From contig CAYWXT010000079.1 of NCBI GenBank assembly GCA_964462125.1, positions 1 through 20,973 on the forward strand: DNA of 20,973 nucleotides. The letters run 5' to 3'. The notes beneath the pieces were generated by a model. It ran no database searches and had not been told where the DNA came from. It saw nothing but the letters and a program-made list of their open reading frames with translations. This DNA comes from JAWLFY01 sp964462125 (GTDB lineage: Bacteria > Planctomycetota > Planctomycetia > Pirellulales > Pirellulaceae). This document shows positions 14,587-20,973 of the stretch, in pieces; positions within the stretch are counted from its first letter, which is position 1; each line of letters begins with the position of its first letter. Both the position numbers and the translations under genes were made by a program.

Positions 14587-15555
14587 TTAGAGAATCCCAA
14601 GCCTGCGACCGCACTGGTACATGAGCTCAAGCCGCCACTGCGGATAGGAATCGCTTGTGCTGTTGCTATAGCGGCCTCCCAGCCATCGCAGTTGGAAATA
14701 GATCCGGGCTGCATCGAGCCGTTGCTCGAATCCGGATGGGCCACGCCCCTGCCAGCGTGCTTCCACATAGGCTCGTTGGCACGCCCTGGACTCTTCCTCC
14801 GGCCAACCCTCGGTGAGCGCCGCCAGATCGATCTCGCCGGCGGCAACGGCAGCGCATTCCCAGTCGATCGGGTAGACGGTCCCGTCACGAATCAACACAT
14901 TCTTCGGGTAGTACTCACCGTGGATCACGGTCGTGTGTGAAAGCAGTCGGTCAGCGACTGGCCCAAGAAACGCGGTGCAGAGTTCCGCCATCCAGGGTGC
15001 TTTCTCGCCGAGTGACCCACTGAGTCGTAAGACGCGCTGTACCCAGCGGTGATAGTACCACTGGTCATAGCGGGTGAGAAACGAGAAACGCGGACTGCAG
15101 ACGGTATCTTCGTGCAGCATGTGAAACCTGCCGATCCAGGCCGCTGCCAGGCTCAGGGGGTACTGGTAAACCATCTTGCTTACGGACTGGCCCCCACCCA
15201 GGTATTCCAGCACAAGCCAACGTCTGCCTGAATCTGGTTCGTGGAAGCTTCCGTAAAATCGAGGCACGGAGCAGTCGGTGCGGGCGAGAACGTTTTGGTA
15301 AACATCCCCCTCGTACGCAATGTCGCCGTAATACTCCACGGCACCCGTCAGCGTGGGCGTATCCCCACCGTACTTGCAAAGAAGAACCAGGGGGGGCGCA
15401 TCGCCGAGGCGACAATCGACGATTTCGCTGGCAGAGGTGCTTTGGTAAGGATTTGGCCGTCGCCCCCCGATCTCGACCTCGACGGGCCGGCCGACAGATT
15501 TGCTCAGTACGCGTGTCAGGCCCGCTTTCAGTTGCGGCAGCTCGGGAGGGCGCAT
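14587..15555 (-). CDS. APH/choline-kinase-like phosphotransferase with HGE in place of HGD
   Basis: A 322-residue protein-kinase-like-fold small-molecule kinase. A candidate ATP-anchoring Lys is K61 in LLCKYGG, with the helix acidic residue near E82. LVLEYLGGG (114-122) is the hinge. The catalytic loop reads VIHGEYYPKNVL (210-221), where the usual HGDxxxxN aspartate is replaced by glutamate (E213) while N219 is kept. IDWE (230-233) supplies the metal-binding Asp, and GEIDLAALTEGW (240-251) completes the lobe. Such enzymes phosphorylate hydroxyls of sugars, aminoglycosides or choline. The HGE loop may be typical of a subfamily or may mark altered catalysis. It is divergent from the TolC-type gene and upstream of the glycosyltransferase run, so a glycan-linked role is more likely than antibiotic resistance. 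The ATG at 15555 has only a weak ribosome site. Confidence 0.8.
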   Translation of the reverse strand: MRPPELPQLKAGLTRVLSKSVGRPVEVEIGGRRPNPYQSTSASEIVDCRLGDAPPLVLLCKYGGDTPTLTGAVEYYGDIAYEGDVYQNVLARTDCSVPRFYGSFHEPDSGRRWLVLEYLGGGQSVSKMVYQYPLSLAAAWIGRFHMLHEDTVCSPRFSFLTRYDQWYYHRWVQRVLRLSGSLGEKAPWMAELCTAFLGPVADRLLSHTTVIHGEYYPKNVLIRDGTVYPIDWECAAVAAGEIDLAALTEGWPEEESRACQRAYVEARWQGRGPSGFEQRLDAARIYFQLRWLGGRYSNSTSDSYPQWRLELMYQCGRRLGIL

Positions 15556-15823
15556 GGCGGGATTTGTTGGGGTGTCTGTGCGGGTTCAGCGGAGCCTGCG
15601 TCTCCGGCCAGCTTGCCCTCGCAGCTACGGGCACCGTGACCTGGCATCTTGATCTGCGAGGCAAACTCGCCGGGGTTGCGACGACCGATACGCAACACGC
15701 CTTTCACCCCCCCGGCCTGAAGGTCCCGCATCCCTTCGGTGGCGAATTTTCTCTATCAGCGGCGGGTTTTGGCTAAGGCATGCCGGCAAAATTTACCGAT
15801 TACGCAGGTTATAAGGGGGGGCT
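15556..15823. other. Divergent intergenic region with an uncertain 67-codon minus-strand frame
   Basis: This 268-bp region lies between the divergent phosphotransferase and TolC-type genes and probably holds both promoters. A minus-strand frame (15731-15528, 67 codons) covers most of it and overlaps the phosphotransferase start by 28 bp. Its product is basic and ends in GSAEPAQTPQQIPP. It has no known domain and its purine stretch is immediately next to the ATG, too close for a ribosome site. It may be a translated intergenic repeat or a small gene. I do not call it as a CDS. Confidence 0.4.
15813..15820 (+). promoter_or_regulatory. Ribosome binding site of the TolC-type gene
   Basis: AAGGGGGG lies 3-10 nt before the GTG at 15824. 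It supports this GTG as the start; a later in-frame GTG (15875) lacks such a site and would shorten the signal sequence. An ATG at 15896 is out of frame. Confidence 0.6.
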
Positions 15824-18265
15824 GTGGACGCGGAGTGGCGTCCAATCGGCCCACATCTTGGTCTGAGCATTTCGGTGGCCAGTTTTCCGTTCCCATGTGC
15901 GCTCTTTCTGTTGGCTGTCGCTGGGGCATTTCTGGCGGGAGGATGCACGCCTGCGCAGTATCGCCTTCACGCCGATCGGGAAACTTACAGCATTCTGGAG
16001 GCGAAGGCGAATCCGGTCGATCGGAGCCTGCCGTTGCGGGATGTCGAGCCGGTGGCGACGTCGCGCAACTTTGACCCCTCCATTCCAGATTCTCCTCCCA
16101 TGCCGCCGGACGATCCTCTCGCCCATCGGGAGATGCATCGCCCCGCCGATCAGCCAGGGTACGAGCACTGGCATGCCCAAGGGGATGCGACATGGATTGA
16201 GTCTCCTTTGTGGAAGGAGTCCCTTGAACTTGATGCTGATGGAGACCTCGAACTCTCCGCCGATCGGGCGGTGGACGTCGGACTGGTTCACAGTCGCGAA
16301 TACCAGACCGAGCTTGAAGAACTTTACCTCTCCGCGCTCGCGCTGACATTTGAGCGGTTCGAGTTCGACCTCCAATGGTTCGGCGGCAACGTCACCGACT
16401 ATTTTCATTTCGGGCGGGGGCCGAACGAGCAGAACACACTGAAGACCCACTCGTTTCTTGGGTTCAGCAAGGCCTTCGCGTCGGGGGGGCAGCTGCTCGT
16501 GAACTTCGCCAACTCGTTCGTGTGGGAATTTACGGGGAACGATTCCGGAATCGCCCCCTCCAACTTGACGCTGAATTTCGTCCAGCCGCTGTTGCGCGGC
16601 GCCTTCCGGGACGTCCGTTTGGAAAACCTGACCCAGTCGGAGCGGAACGTGCTGTATCGGGTTCGGGACTTCGTTCGGTTTCGCAAACAATTTTACGTCG
16701 ACTTGATCTCGGGGGACCGCGGTTACCTTGATCTTCTTCTGCAGCTGCAGGGGATCCGCAACCTGGAGCAGAACCTGTTTGCTTTGGAGCAGAATCTGCG
16801 AGCGCACGAGGCGCTTGCCGACGCCGGGCTTGTCTCTCCACTGCAGGTCGACCAGGTTTTCCAGAGTTACCAAGCAGGACGGTTGAGTCTGATCCGCGCC
16901 AACAACTCACTGGAAAATGCATTGGACGCCTACAAGATCCAGCTCGGGCTCCCCCCGGAAGTGGACGTCGCATTGGACGATACGCAACTTGAACCCTTTG
17001 AACTCGCCTCGCCCGAAATCGAAACGCTCGAAGAACAGCTCAACGAGCTCGCCAGGATCTTTCGGGAACGTGACGAGATACCGACGTCCACACAACTGCG
17101 AGAAGGCTATTCCGATTTGGAACGATACCTGGAGCGTCTGGCGAACCAGATCAGCGTCGTCGAGGAGGAATGGGAGCAGTGGCAGGAGCAGCCACTCGAT
17201 CCGCTGGAAGGCCTGGAGGAGACGGCTGAGCGAGAAGGGGCGGCTCGTCAAGCAATGCAGCAACGCTTAGCCGATCTCCGACAGGACGTCGCTCGGCAGC
17301 GCACTCGGGTGGCACAATCGTCGGAAACGGTCCGGGACCCGGCCGAGGCGGCAGACTCACAGCTTTTCCAACGTTTGGCCCGCCAAAGTGTCAATCAAGT
17401 GGCGGATCTTTTTGTCGTCCAGACCCAAATCCGCGCCTTCCTGATCGAGTTGGAAGAGGTCGAGTTGCCGGAGAGCGTCGCCGTCGAGACGGCACTGAGT
17501 GAACGTTTGGACCTGATGAACCAGCAGGCGTCGGTCGTCGACGCGTGGCGAAAGATCCGGCTCGCCAGCGATGCTCTGGAGTCGGATCTTGACGTCTTTC
17601 TCGACGCCGACGTGGCGACCCAGCGGGGGACGAGCAACCCGGTCAATTTTTCAGCCGCAGCGAGCAGCTATCGCGTGGGGGTCCGCTTCGACGCACCACT
17701 CAATCGTTTATCCGAACGCAACAATTATCGCGAGGAGTTGATAAACTACCAGCAGGCACGGCGCGACTTCATCGCGCGTCGGGACGGGGTGGTACAAGCG
17801 GTGCGGCGAGACCTGCGGGCGTTGGAAGCCGAGCGGCTGAACTTCGAGATCAGCCGTCAGAGTTTGGTCGCTGCGGCCCGCCAAGTGGAATTGGCTCGCC
17901 TGCAGTTGCTTGCACCCGACCCGGGAGGAGACTCCAGTGCCACGCAGGATGCCTTGAATGCCCTCAACAGCCTTCTCGATGCGAAGAACTCGCTGGTCGC
18001 CTCATGGGTGGCATACGAAACGGCTCGCCTGCAGTTGATGTTAGACACCGAAGCCCTTCAGCTCGATGAGCAGGGACAACTCCGCGATGACATCCGATTT
18101 CTCGACACTCCCGAGCAGTCCGGACAAGCCGAGCAGCCCGACCACATCGAGCAGCGCGGCCACACCGAGCAGCCGGTCAGCCGAGACGAGTTCGGCGACT
18201 CCAATTCCCTCCCCTACTTTCAACCCGGCGAATCGGCCGAACTCCCAGCCCCGGTCCGGTTCTAG
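15824..18265 (+). CDS. TolC-family outer-membrane efflux lipoprotein, long form with coiled-coil insert
   Basis: An 813-residue TolC-like channel protein, much longer than the roughly 450-500 residues of TolC. A signal region (about 12-40) ends at LAGGC, with Cys41 as the likely lipidated residue (the lipobox is imperfect, with Ala at -3). It is followed by TPAQYRLHADRETYSILEAK (42-61), a start I associate with planctomycete TolC proteins. Two TolC-type helical repeats are seen: NLTLNFVQPLLRGAFRDV...LENLTQSERN (247-274) onward, and YRVGVRFDAPLNRLSERNNY (616-635) with QARRDFIARRDGV. Between them, residues about 395-560 are charged and Glu/Gln-rich with long coiled-coil character. The C-terminal tail carries four EQ-led hexapeptides. 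It should form the outer-membrane exit duct for the adjacent HlyD and MacB-type proteins. Its 3' end overlaps the HlyD start by 200 bp. Confidence 0.85.
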   Translation: MDAEWRPIGPHLGLSISVASFPFPCALFLLAVAGAFLAGGCTPAQYRLHADRETYSILEAKANPVDRSLPLRDVEPVATSRNFDPSIPDSPPMPPDDPLAHREMHRPADQPGYEHWHAQGDATWIESPLWKESLELDADGDLELSADRAVDVGLVHSREYQTELEELYLSALALTFERFEFDLQWFGGNVTDYFHFGRGPNEQNTLKTHSFLGFSKAFASGGQLLVNFANSFVWEFTGNDSGIAPSNLTLNFVQPLLRGAFRDVRLENLTQSERNVLYRVRDFVRFRKQFYVDLISGDRGYLDLLLQLQGIRNLEQNLFALEQNLRAHEALADAGLVSPLQVDQVFQSYQAGRLSLIRANNSLENALDAYKIQLGLPPEVDVALDDTQLEPFELASPEIETLEEQLNELARIFRERDEIPTSTQLREGYSDLERYLERLANQISVVEEEWEQWQEQPLDPLEGLEETAEREGAARQAMQQRLADLRQDVARQRTRVAQSSETVRDPAEAADSQLFQRLARQSVNQVADLFVVQTQIRAFLIELEEVELPESVAVETALSERLDLMNQQASVVDAWRKIRLASDALESDLDVFLDADVATQRGTSNPVNFSAAASSYRVGVRFDAPLNRLSERNNYREELINYQQARRDFIARRDGVVQAVRRDLRALEAERLNFEISRQSLVAAARQVELARLQLLAPDPGGDSSATQDALNALNSLLDAKNSLVASWVAYETARLQLMLDTEALQLDEQGQLRDDIRFLDTPEQSGQAEQPDHIEQRGHTEQPVSRDEFGDSNSLPYFQPGESAELPAPVRF

Positions 18266-19805
18266 GGCGACCGGCAGGACAAGTGGTTTCCCATGGAGGC
18301 GCGGTGTCCTCGCGCTGGCCGCCGGGGGCGTGTTGTTAACGGCCGTTGCGACCGGTCCGCCACAGCGGTTGCTTTCGTTCTTCACATGGAGGACGACCTC
18401 GGAATCGGCTCGGCCCATCACCGCCGTGGCGCGTCAAACGACCGTGACACACGAAGTGCAAGCGGGGGGGGAACTGCAAAGCGCCGAAGCGGTCGAAGTG
18501 GTGTGCGAAGTGGAGGGGCAGCAGCTGAAAATCGTGGAAATGCTGCCGGAAGGTGCTGAGGTCGAGCAGGGCCAGGTGGTGCTGCAACTGGACCCCTCTG
18601 CCATCAACGACCGGCTGGCGCAGCAGCAAATCGAGGTCACGCAAGCCAACGCGACCACCAAGGCGGCGACCGAAGAGCTGAAGATCCAGAAGAACCGCGC
18701 GGAAAGTGAAATCGCCCAAGCCGAACTCGCCCTCGCCCTCGCCCGCCTCGATCTCACGAAATACATCGAAGGCGAATACAAGATCGAATTCAACGACTTG
18801 CAAGGTTCCATCGCGCTTGCAGAGACAGACCTGCAAGAAGCCGAAGAGACGGTGGAGCATTTCCAGATGCTGGTCAAGAAAGGCTTTCGCTCGCCAGAGC
18901 AACTTCAAGCAAAGCGGCAGGCTGTGGAGCGGGCCGAGTACACCGTGGACCGCGATCGCCAAAAACTACAAGTGTTGGAAGATTTTACGCGTGAACGGGA
19001 AGAGGCGGAGTTGACGGCAAATGCCGAGGAAGCGGTCCGAGAACTCGAACGCAGCAAGAGCAGTGCGGCGGCGAACGTGAGCAAGGCGGAGACCGATTTG
19101 GAAGTGGCGAAGGCAACAGAAGAGTTGGAACGCAAGCAGTTGGCGAGAATCGAGAAACAGCTGGAGCTATGCGATGTCAAAGCACCCGCGAGCGGAACCC
19201 TCGTTTACGCAACCGATAAGAACAAAAAGATCGAACTCGGGGCGACCGCCCACTACAAACAGACACTGTTCACGTTGCCCGACATGACGGCGATGGAGGT
19301 CGAAGCGTTTGTTCACGAATCGGAAATCAAAAAAATGGGCAAGGGAATGCCGGCCGTGGTCCGCGTCGATGCCTTTCCCGACATCCCTCTTCAGGGACGG
19401 GTTACCGAAGTCGCGACGTTCTATGATTCGACACGCCATTGGATGTATGGGGGCGTGAAGGAGTATGCGACCACGATTCTCATCGATAGCCTGCCGGAAG
19501 GGGTTGCGCTGAAGCCTGGGATGACGGCGCAAACACGAATTCACGTCGGTGAGCTATCCGAGGGCGTGATCGTTCCCTTAGCGGCGGTTGCGCCCAGCGA
19601 CGGTTCGTACTACTGCTACGTCGTTACGGAAAATGGAATGCAGCGGAGCGAGGTCACGCTCGGAGAAAACACGGAGAACTACGTCGAAGTCCTCTCCGGC
19701 GTCGCGGCCGACCAGCGGGTGGCACTCGACGCCCGAGCCCGCCTTGACTCCGAAAAGGACCAGCAGCGCGATCCGTTGGAACCGCTCCAGACGGCGGCGC
19801 AATAG
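18066..19805 (+). CDS. HlyD/MacA-type periplasmic adaptor of an efflux system
   Basis: A 579-residue membrane-fusion protein. An S/T/P-rich cytoplasmic N-terminus (1-75) precedes WRRGVLALAAGGVLLTAVA (77-95), the inner-membrane anchor. A first lipoyl/barrel half follows (about 126-178: VTHEVQAGGELQ, VEVVCEVEGQQLKIVEMLPEGAEVEQGQVVLQLD). Residues about 180-375 form a long helical hairpin, then the second lipoyl half LCDVKAPASGTLVY, then beta-barrel and membrane-proximal domains with LKPGMTAQTRIHVGEL and VIVPLAAVAP. It links an inner-membrane pump to the TolC-type channel. No in-frame start exists between the TolC stop and the membrane anchor, so the gene must begin inside the TolC gene. ATG 18066 and ATG 18087 are both possible and neither has a strong ribosome site. 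Stop to the next ATG is 13 bp. Confidence 0.87.
   Translation: MSRDNSAMTSDFSTLPSSPDKPSSPTTSSSAATPSSRSAETSSATPIPSPTFNPANRPNSQPRSGSRATGRTSGFPWRRGVLALAAGGVLLTAVATGPPQRLLSFFTWRTTSESARPITAVARQTTVTHEVQAGGELQSAEAVEVVCEVEGQQLKIVEMLPEGAEVEQGQVVLQLDPSAINDRLAQQQIEVTQANATTKAATEELKIQKNRAESEIAQAELALALARLDLTKYIEGEYKIEFNDLQGSIALAETDLQEAEETVEHFQMLVKKGFRSPEQLQAKRQAVERAEYTVDRDRQKLQVLEDFTREREEAELTANAEEAVRELERSKSSAAANVSKAETDLEVAKATEELERKQLARIEKQLELCDVKAPASGTLVYATDKNKKIELGATAHYKQTLFTLPDMTAMEVEAFVHESEIKKMGKGMPAVVRVDAFPDIPLQGRVTEVATFYDSTRHWMYGGVKEYATTILIDSLPEGVALKPGMTAQTRIHVGELSEGVIVPLAAVAPSDGSYYCYVVTENGMQRSEVTLGENTENYVEVLSGVAADQRVALDARARLDSEKDQQRDPLEPLQTAAQ
18113..18184 (+). repeat. Four 18-bp repeats read in two frames (TolC tail and HlyD N-terminus)
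   Basis: GAGCAG recurs exactly every 18 bp at 18113, 18131, 18149 and 18167. In the TolC frame the units read EQSGQA, EQPDHI, EQRGHT and EQPVSR. In the HlyD frame they read SSPDKP, SSPTTS, SSAATP and SSRSAE. A repeat length divisible by three keeps both frames open. Confidence 0.8.
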
Positions 19806-19818
19806 CGGCTTTTCCCTC

Positions 19819-20973
19819 ATGTTGCAACGCACCATTCATTCGTTCTGGCTGGGGTTTCAGACGCTGACCCTGCACAAGCTTCGATCGCTGCTGACGATCT
19901 TGGGTGTCGTCTTCGGTGTCGCGTCGGTGATCGTGATGCTAGCCGTCGGTGAAGGGGCGCGGGCAGAAGCCGTCGCCGCCATCAACCAGCTCGGGGCCAC
20001 GAATGTGATCCTCCAGAGCGTGTTGCCTACCGATTCGCAGGCCGATAGCGGCAGTACCGGCGCCTTGCGGTACGGACTCACGATGCGAGACCTGAGACGG
20101 ATCCGGGCGACTATCCCGGACACCACCGTCGTCTCACCGTCGCGAGACCATCAGCGGCAGATCCGCTTCCGAAACCGCGAGCTGAAAGGTCGCGTGGTGG
20201 GAGTCTTTCCCGTGCATTACGACCTGCATGACCTCCAACTCGCTGTCGGCCGCTTTATCACTCCCCTGGACTGTGATCGGGGAATTCCCGTTGCCGTGTT
20301 GGGCCCGGGCGCGGCGGCACACCTGTTCCCGCTGGACAATCCTCTCGGCCAGTCGATCCGAATCGGTATGGATCGCTACTACGAGGTGGTGGGCGTCTTG
20401 CGATCGCGGGCAACCGGCCGGGAAAACGGAGGCGACGGGCAGGACTACGGCCAAGAGGTCTACCTCCCATTCACCACCGATCAAGATCGATTCGGCGAGA
20501 ACATTAGCTTCGATCCCAGCGGGTCGCAGCTACCAGAAAAGGTGGAGATCTCGCACATGACCGTCGCGGCCCCGTCCACCGAACAGGTGCCGGGGACGGC
20601 GATGCTGATTCGTTCGATCTTGAAACAAAACGGGCGCGATCGGGATGTTTCCATCACGGTTCCGCTCAACTTGCTGGAGAAGGCTGAGCGGACGCAGCGA
20701 GTCTTTACGATGGTCCTGACCTCGATCGCCTCGATCTCGCTGCTGGTCGGCGGCATCGGCATCATGAACATCATGCTGGTGTCGGTGACCGAGCGGACCC
20801 GCGAGATCGGCATCCGCGCCGCCGTCGGCGCGGGCCCGCGCGATCTGATGGGGCAGTTTCTCACCGAGTCGGTCACGCTCTCGCTTCTCGGGGCCGGGAT
20901 CGGGGCTGCGGTCGGCATCGCCGGAGCGATCATCGCCGATGATCTGTTCAACATCCGGACCGAGCTGACCCTG
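19819..20973 (+). CDS. MacB-type ABC permease without ATPase domain (partial, runs off window)
   Basis: 385 residues are visible with no stop before the window end. The start MLQRTIHSFWLGFQTLTLHKLRSLLTILGVVFGVASVIVMLAVGEGAR is the standard first helix of MacB/LolC-like permeases (TM1 about 22-44). A periplasmic MacB_PCD domain follows (about 45-290) with ATNVILQS (60-67), VVGV (126-129) and PLGQSIRIG (175-183). TM2 is about 297-323 with GGIGIMNIMLVSVTERTREIGIRAAVGA (311-338), the usual coupling-helix region, and TM3 is about 352-374. MacB proper starts with an ATPase domain that is absent here, so a separate ATPase gene is expected, probably just downstream. It forms the inner-membrane part of the TolC-HlyD system, exporting peptides, lipoproteins or small molecules. 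The ATG lies 13 bp past the HlyD stop; no clear ribosome site. Confidence 0.88.
   Translation, partial: MLQRTIHSFWLGFQTLTLHKLRSLLTILGVVFGVASVIVMLAVGEGARAEAVAAINQLGATNVILQSVLPTDSQADSGSTGALRYGLTMRDLRRIRATIPDTTVVSPSRDHQRQIRFRNRELKGRVVGVFPVHYDLHDLQLAVGRFITPLDCDRGIPVAVLGPGAAAHLFPLDNPLGQSIRIGMDRYYEVVGVLRSRATGRENGGDGQDYGQEVYLPFTTDQDRFGENISFDPSGSQLPEKVEISHMTVAAPSTEQVPGTAMLIRSILKQNGRDRDVSITVPLNLLEKAERTQRVFTMVLTSIASISLLVGGIGIMNIMLVSVTERTREIGIRAAVGAGPRDLMGQFLTESVTLSLLGAGIGAAVGIAGAIIADDLFNIRTELTL

Noticed and set aside
15548..15780. Resistance gene cassette or attachment site beside the kinase
   Set aside because: No att-like repeats, integrase or resistance context; neighbours are glycan and efflux genes.
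15809..16873. 354-codon minus-strand frame opposite the TolC-type gene
   Set aside because: Antisense of a gene with signal sequence, lipobox and TolC repeats; no motifs of its own.
1..20973. CRISPR array, tRNA or rRNA genes
   Set aside because: No regularly spaced direct repeats of 25-40 bp and no cloverleaf or rRNA signatures were seen on either strand.

Overview
The window looks like chromosomal DNA from a planctomycete, probably of the Rhodopirellula/Pirellula group. The reasons are its high GC content, the TolC-type lipoprotein with a 'GC-TPAQYR-AD-E' start, the glycoside hydrolase–GT2 fusion, overlapping genes with weak Shine-Dalgarno sites, and GC-rich palindromes between genes. This is an inference from family recognition, not a database result.

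Layout. (1) 1-1618: a truncated 3-methyladenine DNA glycosylase gene on the minus strand, divergent from an intact amidohydrolase/deaminase of the aminodeoxyfutalosine/S-adenosylhomocysteine deaminase type. (2) 1619-2314: about 700 bp without a convincing gene, holding a long GC-rich hairpin. (3) 2315-8587, plus strand: a tight three-gene unit of a glycoside hydrolase/GT2 membrane fusion followed by two MsbA-like ABC exporters, the second starting inside the stop codon of the first. (4) 15555-8647, minus strand and convergent with unit 3: an APH/choline-kinase-like phosphotransferase, a perfect 26-bp inverted repeat, then five closely packed or overlapping genes (glycosyltransferase A, glycosyltransferase B, sulfotransferase, methyltransferase, glycosyltransferase C). 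(5) 15824-20973, plus strand: a tripartite efflux operon of an outer-membrane TolC-type lipoprotein, a HlyD/MacA-type adaptor that overlaps it by 200 bp in another frame, and a MacB-type permease without an ATPase domain, cut by the window end.

Regions 3 and 4 together read as a biosynthesis and export locus for a decorated glycan or glycoconjugate. A membrane GT2 with a tethered hydrolase and three paralogous GT-B-like transferases would build the chain. A sulfotransferase, a methyltransferase and a kinase-like protein would decorate it, and two ABC exporters would move it or its lipid-linked precursor. The product is not predictable from sequence. The main novelty candidates are a roughly 100-residue C-terminal module shared by the sulfotransferase and the methyltransferase, the kinase with HGE in place of HGD, and the repeat-containing out-of-frame overlap of the TolC and HlyD genes.
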